From: an uncultured Clostridia bacterium
GTDB taxonomy: Bacteria > Bacillota > Clostridia > TANB77 > CAG-508
Reading direction: 5' to 3'
Assembly (NCBI GenBank): GCA_934154805.1
Contig: CAKPGM010000021.1
Span: 1 to 16,441, forward strand
Length of the DNA: 16,441 nt
Both the position numbers and the translations under genes were made by a program. Of this stretch, positions 1 to 7,580 are shown one piece after another. Positions within the stretch are counted from its first letter, which is position 1; each line of letters begins with the position of its first letter. The notes under the pieces were generated by a model. The model made no database searches, was not told the origin of the DNA, and saw nothing but the letters and a program-made list of their open reading frames with translations.

Positions 1-1
1 A

Positions 2-1210
2 ATACAAAAAAGTAAAGATGCCAGAAGAGAATATGGACAAGCAAAAGAAAATGAGCAAGCAGATTTAAATAAAGTATTAGAATGGATAGACAAACAAGCA
101 AACGGAACTGAAGAAACAATAAAGCCGATAAAAGTAGCAGTAGATGAAAAAGCAACATCAAATGGAACAATAAATGGAGAAGAAGGAAACTCAAATAATC
201 CAACAATACCAGAAGGATATATACCAGTAAATACTGAAACATCAAACTGGGGAGATGGAAGTTCAGCTCCAACTCAAGATTCAGTAGATCGCGGACTTGT
301 AATAAGAGACGAAAATAATAATGAATGGGTGTGGGTACCAGTACCAGATGTAACAGTAATGTGCGATACTTCAAATACTACAGAATATACACTATGTGGA
401 ACAGAAGGAGAAACAGCTGTAACAACAAATAAATACTCAAAATCAGAAATAATAAGTGGACAAACAAGAACTACTCCAGGAGAAACATCTGGTTTTTGTG
501 AGCCAGACCTATTGGATGATGGGGAATTTTTCGATACGGAAGAGGAAAATTATAATACAATATTGGGATTTGATAGTAAAGAAAAAATGGCAGAGGCTTT
601 TGTTAAAGACTATAATGAAATGATTGCGAGTATTAGCAAATATGGAGGCTTTTATATAGGGAGATATGAGCTATCAGATGAGGGAGTTCAAAAAGATAAA
701 GAAACATTAATAAATAATTGGTATAATTCATATAAAAAATGTAAAGAATTAAATGCAAGTAATAAAGTAGAAACAAGAATGGTATGGGGATGTCAATGGG
801 ATGTGACAATGAATTGGTTAATAAATTCAGGAGCAAAAACAAGTGATGAAGTGAATAATGACTCGAGTTCTTGGGGAAATTATGAAAACACGTCAGTAAA
901 AGCAGATGATGGAACGACGGAGCTAAAAGCAAGTGGAGAAGAATTATTATTAAATACAGGAAAAACAACATTTACAATGGCAAATAATATCTACGATCTA
1001 GCTGGAAATGTATGGGAGTGGGCCCAAGAGTCGGGCGGGTACAGTACGCGAGCTTGTAGAGGTGGCGAGTACTACTATGAAGGTTCTAACGAGCCGGCTT
1101 CTGACCGCTCTTATAGCTATCCGGCTGACAGCTACCTCGGTTGTTACGATGGCGACTTTCGGTACTCGTCCAACCTTAATAATAAAGTAGTGTTGAATTT
1201 AACTGTGTAA
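2..1210 (+). CDS. FGE/C-type-lectin-fold variable protein, probable DGR target with pilin-like N-terminus (5' end cut by window)
   Basis: The reading frame is open from the window edge to the TAA at 1208-1210 (402 visible residues), so the annotated start lies upstream; the ATG at 329 is internal. The first 30 visible residues are charged and probably helical (REYGQAKENEQADLNKV), like the segment after the hydrophobic N-terminus of clostridial prepilin-like proteins. After a Thr/Asn/Ser-rich linker comes an FGE-sulfatase/CLec-like domain: NEWVWVPVP (from 323), GGFYIGRYE (644-670), MVWGCQWDVTMNWL (from 780), then NIYDLAGNVWEWA. Next is a Tyr/Ser/Asp/Gly-rich tail containing RGGEYYYEGS and PASDR, ending near DGDFRYSS. 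That order matches FGE-type variable proteins of diversity-generating retroelements. The likely role is ligand binding at the cell surface or on a pilus-like structure (inference). True formylglycine-generating activity is unlikely, because the tail is built like a variable display surface. The FGE fold is fairly sure, the DGR assignment probable, the pilin N-terminus tentative. Confidence 0.82.
   Translation: MQKSKDARREYGQAKENEQADLNKVLEWIDKQANGTEETIKPIKVAVDEKATSNGTINGEEGNSNNPTIPEGYIPVNTETSNWGDGSSAPTQDSVDRGLVIRDENNNEWVWVPVPDVTVMCDTSNTTEYTLCGTEGETAVTTNKYSKSEIISGQTRTTPGETSGFCEPDLLDDGEFFDTEEENYNTILGFDSKEKMAEAFVKDYNEMIASISKYGGFYIGRYELSDEGVQKDKETLINNWYNSYKKCKELNASNKVETRMVWGCQWDVTMNWLINSGAKTSDEVNNDSSSWGNYENTSVKADDGTTELKASGEELLLNTGKTTFTMANNIYDLAGNVWEWAQESGGYSTRACRGGEYYYEGSNEPASDRSYSYPADSYLGCYDGDFRYSSNLNNKVVLNLTV
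1013..1182 (+). repeat. Putative DGR variable region (VR) at the 3' end of the FGE-like gene
   Basis: From the VWEW codons onward, base composition changes sharply: GC-rich codons such as GGC, GGG, TAC, CCG, CGC, CTC and CGG replace the A/T-ending codons used everywhere upstream. The encoded residues are mostly Tyr, Ser, Asp, Gly and Cys with pyrimidine-ending codons. These are the set reachable from AAC/AAT by changing only the two adenines. They sit between conserved islands (RGG, GSN, PAS, R) that recur in FGE-type DGR proteins. At 1183 the sequence returns to AT-rich codons. The exact edges are estimates: no template repeat was found in the window to align against. Confidence 0.7.
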
Positions 1211-1235
1211 GACTGTTAGCATAAATAATCATATA

Positions 1236-1274
1236 ACACAAGGGTAAATTTATATTTGCTCTTGTGTTTTGTTT
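1236..1274 (+). terminator. Rho-independent terminator after the FGE-like gene
   Basis: ACACAAG (1236-1242) pairs with CTTGTGT (1261-1267), and the stem continues inward through G-T wobbles (GGTAAA with TTTGCT). The stem is followed by a T-rich run (TTTTGTTT, 1267-1274). It lies 25 bases after the stop codon at 1210 and ends transcription before the butyrate kinase gene. Confidence 0.75.
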
Positions 1275-1290
1275 GGACGAGTGATATAAT
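1262..1290 (+). promoter_or_regulatory. Sigma-A promoter with extended -10 for buk
   Basis: A -35-like TTGTGT (1262-1267) is followed after 17 bases by a perfect TATAAT (1285-1290), with TG one base upstream of it (extended -10). Transcription would start near 1297, leaving a short leader before the strong ribosome binding site (AGGAGG, 1312-1317) and the ATG at 1323. The -35 overlaps the descending arm of the preceding terminator. Confidence 0.65.
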
Positions 1291-1322
1291 GTTCAAAGCG
1301 AAAATAAAAATAGGAGGCAGTT

Positions 1323-2420
1323 ATGGAAAAGTTTAGAATATTAACAATAAACCCAGGATCAACATCTACAAAAATAGCACTTTTTGATGATGAAGAATTA
1401 ATTTTTAAAGAGGAGTTAACACATGAGGCTAGCAAATTAGAAGAATACAAAACAACCTCAGATCAATTACCATACAGAACAGAAATGGTACTAGAAGCAT
1501 TAAAGAAAAATAATATTGAATTAGAATCAATAGATGCATTCTCAGGAAGAGGTGGCGGACTAGTATCTATAAAAGGTGGAACATATAATATAAATGATTT
1601 ATTACTAGAACACGCAAGAATTGGATATACAGTTCAACACGCTTCAATATTAGGTCCACAAATAGCTTATAATTTAGCACAAAAATTTGGAAAGAAATGT
1701 TTTGTAGTAAACCCAGTAACAGTTGACGAAAAAGAAGATGTTACTAGAATATCAGGAATTAAAGGAATATATAATGAGAGCATATTCCATGCATTGAATC
1801 AAAAGGAAATAGCACATAGATATGCTCAAAGTATAAATAAAAAATATGAAGAATTAAATCTAATAGTAGCACATATGGGTGGAGGAATTTCAGTAGGTGC
1901 CCATAAGAAAGGTAGAATTGTAGATGTAAACAATGCTGCAGATGGAGAAGGACCATTCTCTCCAACTAGAAGTGGTTCAGTAGCATTAATGCCTGTAATT
2001 GAAATGTGCTATGATGGAAAACATTCAAAAGAAGAAATGAAACAACTTGTATCTAAAAAAGGAGGATTAGTTTCTTTACTTGGAACAAGCGATGCAAGAG
2101 AAGTAGGAGCTATGATAGCAAAAGGCGACAAGCAAGCAAAACTTGTATATGATGCAATGATTTATCAAATTGCTAAAGCAATAGGTTCTTATAGTGTCAT
2201 ATTAAGAGGACAAATTGATGCAATAATTCTTACTGGTGGAATTGCAAGAGATGAATATGTAGTAAGCTCATTAAAAGACTATGTATCATACTTAGGTGAA
2301 GTTGTAGTTATGCCAGGAGAGAAAGAAATGGAAGCCTTAGCAAATGGAGCATTAAGAGTACTAAGAGGAGAAGAAGAGGCTCTAGAATATACAGGAATTC
2401 CAGTTTGGCAAGGAAAATAA
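1323..2420 (+). CDS. buk: Butyrate kinase
   Basis: Cytosolic ASKHA-fold acyl kinase. It converts butyryl phosphate and ADP to butyrate and ATP (reversible), the last step of the phosphotransbutyrylase route to butyrate. The 365-residue length fits Buk and is shorter than typical acetate kinases of about 400. Visible motifs are the N-terminal phosphate loop NPGSTSTKIALF (residues 10-21), SGRGGGL (74-80), AHMGGGISVGAH (183-194), DGEGPFSPTRSG (208-219) and the C-terminal ILTGGIA adenosine site. The ATG is set by an AGGAGG 5 bases upstream. No phosphotransbutyrylase gene lies beside it, although ptb-buk pairs are common, and its own extended -10 promoter suggests separate expression. No T-tailed terminator is visible after the stop, so some read-through into the rimP operon is possible. 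A branched-chain acyl kinase role is the main alternative. Confidence 0.92.
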   Translation: MEKFRILTINPGSTSTKIALFDDEELIFKEELTHEASKLEEYKTTSDQLPYRTEMVLEALKKNNIELESIDAFSGRGGGLVSIKGGTYNINDLLLEHARIGYTVQHASILGPQIAYNLAQKFGKKCFVVNPVTVDEKEDVTRISGIKGIYNESIFHALNQKEIAHRYAQSINKKYEELNLIVAHMGGGISVGAHKKGRIVDVNNAADGEGPFSPTRSGSVALMPVIEMCYDGKHSKEEMKQLVSKKGGLVSLLGTSDAREVGAMIAKGDKQAKLVYDAMIYQIAKAIGSYSVILRGQIDAIILTGGIARDEYVVSSLKDYVSYLGEVVVMPGEKEMEALANGALRVLRGEEEALEYTGIPVWQGK

Positions 2421-2440
2421 GCAAAAATTTGGAAAAACTA

Positions 2441-2469
2441 TTGCATTTTTCCCAAAAAAAGGGTATAAT
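2441..2469 (+). promoter_or_regulatory. Sigma-A promoter of the rimP-nusA-infB operon
   Basis: TTGCAT (2441-2446) and a perfect TATAAT (2464-2469) are separated by 17 bases. The predicted start near 2476 gives a leader of about 70 bases before rimP, containing the perfect hairpin at 2492-2522. Confidence 0.75.
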
Positions 2470-2491
2470 AATAAAGACATAAAGAGTACGG

Positions 2492-2522
2492 CAGAAGAGT
2501 GGAAGCAAATTCCACTCTTCTG
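2492..2522 (+). promoter_or_regulatory. Perfect 13-bp leader hairpin upstream of rimP
   Basis: CAGAAGAGTGGAA (2492-2504) and TTCCACTCTTCTG (2510-2522) are exact inverted repeats around a 5-base loop. No T-run follows, so it is not a simple terminator. It sits between the predicted transcription start and the rimP ribosome binding site at 2532-2538. Possible roles are 5' stabilisation of the long operon mRNA or feedback control; neither is shown by the sequence. Confidence 0.6.
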
Positions 2523-2544
2523 ATATGTTATAAGGAGGTTCAAA

Positions 2545-3000
2545 TTGGCAAATATAGAAGAAAAAGTAGAAGAACTTGTCACTAAACCAATAAATGATTT
2601 AGGATATAATGTATATGATGTAACATATACAAAAGAAGGAAAAGATAATTATCTAAGAATTTTTATAGATAGCGAGAATGGAATAAGTTTAGATGATTGC
2701 GAGAAAGTAAATAATGCAATTACAGATATGCTAGATGAAGCAAACTATATAAAAGATCAATATTTCTTAGAAGTATCATCACCAGGAATAGAAAGACATA
2801 TAAGAAAAGAGAAACATTTAAAAGAAAGTATTGGAAAAGAAATTAACATTAAATTATTTAAAGCAATAGAAAAACAAAAAGAAGTAACAGGAATATTAAA
2901 ATCATTTGATGAAGCGAATATTATTATAGAAACAGAAACACAAGAATTATCAATAGAAAGAAAAAACATAAGCTTAATGAAATTAGCTTATAAATGGTAA
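2545..3000 (+). CDS. rimP: Ribosome maturation factor RimP
   Basis: Required for maturation of the 30S ribosomal subunit. It is 151 residues long, normal for the family. The N-terminal alpha/beta domain contains GISLDDCEKVNNAI (family signature around the D-D-C) and the strongly conserved LEVSSPGIERHIRKEKHL. The C-terminal part (about 92-151) fits the Sm-like domain. The start is TTG at 2545, fixed by AAGGAGG six bases upstream; no ATG competes. It is the first gene of the rimP-nusA-ylxR-infB operon, directly after a sigma-A promoter and a leader hairpin, with 27 bases to nusA. Identification is secure from motif plus context. Confidence 0.94.
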   Translation: MANIEEKVEELVTKPINDLGYNVYDVTYTKEGKDNYLRIFIDSENGISLDDCEKVNNAITDMLDEANYIKDQYFLEVSSPGIERHIRKEKHLKESIGKEINIKLFKAIEKQKEVTGILKSFDEANIIIETETQELSIERKNISLMKLAYKW

Positions 3001-3027
3001 AATAAAAGGAAAGGACTGATTGAAAAA

Positions 3028-4272
3028 ATGAAAAAGAAAGTAAAGAAAGTTGAAAACAGAGGAATAGATAGTGCAGAATTAATACTTGCACTAGAAGAAC
3101 TAGAAAAAGAAAAAGGAATCAAAAAAGATTATGTGTTGGAATCAATAGAAACTGCACTTGTTACTGCATATAAAAGAAATTTTGATGTAAACTCAGAAAA
3201 TGTAAAAGTAACAATGAATCCAGAAACAGGTGAAACACACGTATATGAAGAATTGGATGTTGTAGAGAAAGTAGAAGATCCAGCTACACAAATAAGTCTA
3301 GAAGATGCAAAGAAAATTGATGTTAAATACAAAGCTGGAGATGTTGTAGAAAAAGAATTAATGCCAAAGAACTTTGGTAGAATTGCAGCTCAAACAGCAA
3401 AACAAGTAATAGTACAAAGAATAAGAGAAGCTTCAAGAGATGTAATATTCAATGAATTTACAGAGAAAAAAGGAGAAATAATCTCAGGAATAGTACAAAA
3501 AGTTGATAAATCAATAGTTGTAATAGACTTAGGAAAAATAGAAGGAATAATGCCACTAAAAGAGCAAATTCCAACAGAAAACTACTATGTAAATCAAAAA
3601 TTAAGAGCTTGCGTAGCAGATGTAGAAAAAGGACCAAAGGGTTCTACTCAAATAATAGTATCAAGAGCAAACAACGAATTCTTAAGAAAATTATTTGAAT
3701 TAGAAATACCAGAAATATATGAAGGTTTAATAGAAATAAAGAGTGTATCAAGAGATCCAGGAAAGAGATGTAAAGTTGCAGTATATTCTCAAAACGAGAA
3801 CATAGATCCAGTAGGTTCTTGTGTGGGACAAAAAGGAATACGTATTCAAAATATAATCAATGAGCTATGTGGAGAGAAAATAGATGTAATAGAATGGAAT
3901 GAGGATCCATCAATATTCATAGCAGAAGCATTACTTCCAGCAAAAGTAATGGCAGTTGATATAAAAGAAGAAGAGAAATTTGCACAAGTAATAGTTCCAG
4001 ATGATCAATTATCATTAGCAATAGGAAAATCAGGACAAAACGCAAGACTTGCAGCAAAACTTACAAACTGGAAAATAGATATAAAGAGTAAATCTCAATT
4101 CCAAGAAATGCTAGCACAATTACAAGAAGAAAATCCAGAAGTAGAAGAAAGTGAAGAAGTTAACGAAGTTGTAGAAGAGCCAGTAGCAGAACCTGTTGAA
4201 GAAGAAGTTGTACAAGAAGAAAAGCCAAAAGCAAAAAGAACAAGAAAAACTACTAAAAAGGAAGTGGAGTAA
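3028..4272 (+). CDS. nusA: Transcription termination/antitermination factor NusA
   Basis: NusA binds RNA polymerase and nascent RNA to modulate pausing, intrinsic termination and antitermination. The 414 residues contain, in order: the polymerase-binding N-terminal domain (about 12-140, with YVLESIETALVTAYKR), an S1 domain (about 148-212, GIVQKVDKSIVVIDLGKIEG), KH1 with GSCVGQKGIR (263-272) and KH2 with AIGKSGQNAR (331-340). From about 368 there is a low-complexity tail, first Glu/Val-rich and acidic, then Lys/Arg/Thr-rich at the end. This tail replaces the C-terminal repeats of proteobacterial NusA and is longer than in Bacillus. ATG 3028 is preceded by AAAGGA-type purines; the upstream TTG at 3020 is out of frame. 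The TAA is directly followed by the ylxR start, implying translational coupling. Confidence 0.96.
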   Translation: MKKKVKKVENRGIDSAELILALEELEKEKGIKKDYVLESIETALVTAYKRNFDVNSENVKVTMNPETGETHVYEELDVVEKVEDPATQISLEDAKKIDVKYKAGDVVEKELMPKNFGRIAAQTAKQVIVQRIREASRDVIFNEFTEKKGEIISGIVQKVDKSIVVIDLGKIEGIMPLKEQIPTENYYVNQKLRACVADVEKGPKGSTQIIVSRANNEFLRKLFELEIPEIYEGLIEIKSVSRDPGKRCKVAVYSQNENIDPVGSCVGQKGIRIQNIINELCGEKIDVIEWNEDPSIFIAEALLPAKVMAVDIKEEEKFAQVIVPDDQLSLAIGKSGQNARLAAKLTNWKIDIKSKSQFQEMLAQLQEENPEVEESEEVNEVVEEPVAEPVEEEVVQEEKPKAKRTRKTTKKEVE

Positions 4273-4533
4273 TTGAAAAAAGAACCACAAAGAACTTGTC
4301 TAGGATGTAAAGAGTCTAAAGACAAAAAAGAACTTATAAGAATAGTTAAACAGAATGATGGCAAAATATTTATAGACAAAACAGGAAAAGCTAATGGTAG
4401 AGGCGCATATATATGTAATAATATAGAATGTTTGGAAAAGGCTATAAAGTCAAAGAGGTTAGAAAATAACTTTGAAACTAAGATAGATAATGAAATTTAT
4501 GAAAGCTTAAGAGGTGTAATTATTGATAAATAA
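4273..4533 (+). CDS. ylxR: YlxR family RNA-binding protein (RnpM)
   Basis: A small basic protein of 86 residues with the family hallmarks RTCLGCKESKDKKELIRIV (residues 5-23) and GRGAYICNNIECLEKA, where GRGAY is the conserved RNA-binding core. YlxR/RnpM has been reported as an RNase P modulator in Gram-positive bacteria. The start is a TTG immediately after the nusA stop codon (zero-base gap), with the ribosome binding site GAAGTGGAG inside the last nusA codons, so its translation is probably coupled to nusA. The YlxQ (L7Ae-like) gene that often sits between ylxR and infB is absent: only 47 bases separate the two genes. Confidence 0.92.
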   Translation: MKKEPQRTCLGCKESKDKKELIRIVKQNDGKIFIDKTGKANGRGAYICNNIECLEKAIKSKRLENNFETKIDNEIYESLRGVIIDK

Positions 4534-4580
4534 AGAAAACAAAAAGGGAACAATAAAAAACATAAATATAGGGGGTGTAA

Positions 4581-7580
4581 TTGTTGGGTAAAATGAAAGC
4601 ATATGAACTTGCTAAAGAATTAAAAATAACAAGTAAAGACTTAATAGAAAGAGCAAAAAAACTTGGAATAGAATTATCAAGTCATTTAAGTAGCTTAGAA
4701 GATGATCAAGTATCGAAAATAAAAAAATCATATTCTAATAGTGAAAAAGTTAAGGATAACAGCAAGAAACCAAGCAAGGAAAGCAAGGTGGAAAATAAAA
4801 AAGCTGGACCAGTAATAATTAGAAGACAAGTAATACTAAATGATGAAGAAGAAACAAAACAAGAGGAAACTAAAAAAGTTAATGAAAGAAAAGATATAGG
4901 ATTTGTAAAAAGAAGAAACAATAATGATTACAATATTGTTTATAGAAACAAACCTAATAAACCTCTTACAGTAAATGAATTATTTGGGTTAGGCAAAAAG
5001 GAAGAAAAGCCAAAGAAAGAACCTGTAAAAGAAGAGAAACCACAGGTTGTTGTCGAGGAGAAAAAGGAAGAAGTAAAGAAACCAGTGGAAGTAAAAGTAG
5101 AAGAACCAAAAGTATCAGAAGTAAAAGAAACAAAACCAGTTAATACTCAAAAAGATACTTCTAATAACAATGCTAGAAGAAATGATAGACCAAATAGAGA
5201 CGAACATTCTCAAAGAAATAATCAATATCAACAAAGAAATAACTACAACAATAATAATAGATATCAAAATAACAACCAACAAAGAGATGGTTTCAAACAA
5301 AATAACAGATATAATAATAATTCAAACAATGGTTATAATAACAATTATAGAAATAATAAAAACGAAAATTATGAAAACAGAAATAATAATTTTAGAAACA
5401 ATAATTTCAACAAAGGTTCTAGACCATTAGATGATAAGAGAATAGACAAGAAAATTAATGATATTTTAGAAACAGAAATTGTGGAAAAAGAAAATCAAAG
5501 AGATTATTCTACAAGAGTAAACTACAAAGCAAAGAATAGCAAAAATGATGAACTAAAACAAAATAAATCTGCAAAATCAAAGAGATTTAATGGACACGAA
5601 GAATATGATGAAGGTAAATTAAAGAATCTAAAACAAGTTGACAGATTATCAAATATGTTTGAAGATCAAGATGGCGGAATGTTAGATTATTATGATTTAT
5701 CAACAGCTCGTGGTAAAAAAGGAAAACGTAAAAACCAAAAAAATAACGAAGAAAGAAATAAACAAAAAATATTCAAATTAACAGAAATAACAATACCAGA
5801 AGAAATCAGTGTAAAAGATTTAGCAACAGATTTAAAGAAAACAAGCTCAGAGGTAATTAAAAAGCTATTAGAACTTGGAATAATGGCAACAATAAATCAA
5901 GTATTAGATTTCGATACAGCTTTCTTAGTAGCAGAAGAATTTGGTGTAACAGCAAATAAAAAAGAAGAAGTAAAAGAAGAAGATATATTATTTGACGAGT
6001 CAGAAGATAAAGAAGAAGACTTAGTTCAAAGACCACCAGTAGTTGTTGTTATGGGACACGTTGACCATGGTAAAACATCTCTTCTAGATGCAATTAGAAA
6101 GACAAATGTAATAGAAGGAGAAGCTGGAGGAATAACACAACATATAGGAGCTTACAAAGTTTCTATAAATGACAGAGAAATTACTTTCTTAGATACACCA
6201 GGACACGAAGCATTTACAAGTATGCGTGCTAGAGGAGCTCAAATTACAGATGTTGCAATACTAGTTGTAGCAGCAGACGACGGTGTCATGCCACAGACTG
6301 TTGAAGCAATAAATCATGCTAAAGCAGCTGGAATTCCAATAGTAGTTGCTGTAAATAAAATAGATTTACCAGGAGCAAATCCAGATAAAGTAAAACAAGA
6401 ATTAATGAAATACGAGTTAGTACCAGAAGAATGGGGTGGAGATACAATATTTGTAGAAATCTCTGCTAAGAAAAATATTAACATTGACCAATTACTAGAA
6501 ATGGTACTATTAGTTACAGATGTAAAAGACTTAAAGGTAAATCCAAAGAAACAAGCAAAAGGTGTTGTTATAGAAGCAAGACTAGACAAAGCAAAAGGCC
6601 CAATCGCATCAGTATTAGTTCAAAGAGGAACTCTAGATGTAGGAGATACAATCGTTGTTGGAACTACAATAGGTAGAATTAGAGCTATGAAAGATGACAA
6701 AGGTAAGAAAGTTAAAGAAGCTGGACCTTCTACACCAGTAGAGATAATGGGACTTACAAAAGTTCCTGAAGCAGGAGAAACTTTCTATGAAGTTAAAGAC
6801 GAAAAAATGGCTAAACATTTAATCGAGAGAAGAGAGAGACAAGAAAGAGAAAAAGCAATGGATGCTTACAACAAAGTCACTCTAAATAATCTATTCGAGC
6901 AAATGGAACATGAAAACCTAAAACAATTAAACATCATTGTAAAAGCCGATGTACAAGGAACTGCAGAAGCATTAAAACAATCTTTACAAAAACTTTCTGA
7001 TGAAGATGTAGAAGTAAAAGTAATACATTCAAATGCTGGAGCAATAAATGAATCAGATGTAAACCTTGCAAAAGCAGCAAAAGCAATAATAATAGGATTC
7101 AACGTAAGACCAAATGCAATAGCAAAAGCTGCAGCAGAAAAACAAGGAGTAGAAATAAAGCTATATTCTGTAATTTACCAAGCATTAGAAGATGTAGAAG
7201 CTGCTATGAATGGACTATTAGACCCAGTATACGAAGAGAAAGTAATTGGAAATGTAGAAGTAAGACAAACATTCAAGGTATCAAATGTTGGTACAATTGC
7301 AGGTGGATATGTAAAAGACGGAAAAGTAGAAAGAAATGCCGGTGTAAGAGTTATAAGAGAAGATGTTGTAATTCATACAGGAAAACTTGCATCTTTAAAG
7401 AGATTTAAAGACGATGTTAAAGAAGTAGCAAAAGGATTTGAATGTGGATTACAAATAGAAGGATATAATGACATAAAAGAAGGCGACATTATAGAAGTAT
7501 TTGTAATGGAAGAAGTAAAAAGAACAAAAAAATCTAAAGCTAAACAAGTTGAACTAGAACATGGTTCAACACAAGAATAA
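4581..7580 (+). CDS. infB: Translation initiation factor IF-2 with long Asn-rich linker
   Basis: GTPase that places initiator fMet-tRNA on the 30S subunit and promotes subunit joining. At 999 residues it is long for a Firmicute. An IF2_N module opens the protein (about 5-50). A Lys/Glu/Val-rich stretch (about 55-190) and an exceptionally Asn/Arg/Tyr/Gln-rich tract (about 195-280) follow. A second IF2_N module lies near 398-450. The G domain has GHVDHGKT (492-499, G1), DTPGHE (538-543, G3), NKID (592-595, G4) and SAK (628-630, G5). Domains II, III and the C-terminal fMet-tRNA-binding domain follow to the end. The GGGGGTG at 4571-4577 supports a TTG start at 4581 or, with better spacing, TTG 4584; an in-frame ATG at 4593 is possible but far from it. 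The Asn tract is AAT/AAC-rich with no frame break. Confidence 0.96.
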   Translation: MLGKMKAYELAKELKITSKDLIERAKKLGIELSSHLSSLEDDQVSKIKKSYSNSEKVKDNSKKPSKESKVENKKAGPVIIRRQVILNDEEETKQEETKKVNERKDIGFVKRRNNNDYNIVYRNKPNKPLTVNELFGLGKKEEKPKKEPVKEEKPQVVVEEKKEEVKKPVEVKVEEPKVSEVKETKPVNTQKDTSNNNARRNDRPNRDEHSQRNNQYQQRNNYNNNNRYQNNNQQRDGFKQNNRYNNNSNNGYNNNYRNNKNENYENRNNNFRNNNFNKGSRPLDDKRIDKKINDILETEIVEKENQRDYSTRVNYKAKNSKNDELKQNKSAKSKRFNGHEEYDEGKLKNLKQVDRLSNMFEDQDGGMLDYYDLSTARGKKGKRKNQKNNEERNKQKIFKLTEITIPEEISVKDLATDLKKTSSEVIKKLLELGIMATINQVLDFDTAFLVAEEFGVTANKKEEVKEEDILFDESEDKEEDLVQRPPVVVVMGHVDHGKTSLLDAIRKTNVIEGEAGGITQHIGAYKVSINDREITFLDTPGHEAFTSMRARGAQITDVAILVVAADDGVMPQTVEAINHAKAAGIPIVVAVNKIDLPGANPDKVKQELMKYELVPEEWGGDTIFVEISAKKNINIDQLLEMVLLVTDVKDLKVNPKKQAKGVVIEARLDKAKGPIASVLVQRGTLDVGDTIVVGTTIGRIRAMKDDKGKKVKEAGPSTPVEIMGLTKVPEAGETFYEVKDEKMAKHLIERRERQEREKAMDAYNKVTLNNLFEQMEHENLKQLNIIVKADVQGTAEALKQSLQKLSDEDVEVKVIHSNAGAINESDVNLAKAAKAIIIGFNVRPNAIAKAAAEKQGVEIKLYSVIYQALEDVEAAMNGLLDPVYEEKVIGNVEVRQTFKVSNVGTIAGGYVKDGKVERNAGVRVIREDVVIHTGKLASLKRFKDDVKEVAKGFECGLQIEGYNDIKEGDIIEVFVMEEVKRTKKSKAKQVELEHGSTQE

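Noticed and set aside
2431..2452. GGAAAAA/TTTTTCC hairpin after buk as a terminator
   Set aside because: The stem is short and A/T-dominated, it is not followed by a T-run, and it overlaps the rimP promoter -35.
5163..5415. Asn-codon-rich DNA in infB as the DGR template repeat for the variable region at 1013-1182
   Set aside because: It is AAY-rich but lacks the fixed GC-rich islands of the variable region (GGT-TCT, CCG-GCT-TCT, CGC, TTT-CGG), and it is in frame within IF-2.
5170..5430. Alternative-frame Ile-rich open frame inside infB
   Set aside because: It is a by-product of the AAT/AAC repeats in the Asn-rich linker; it has no ribosome binding site and no recognisable protein.
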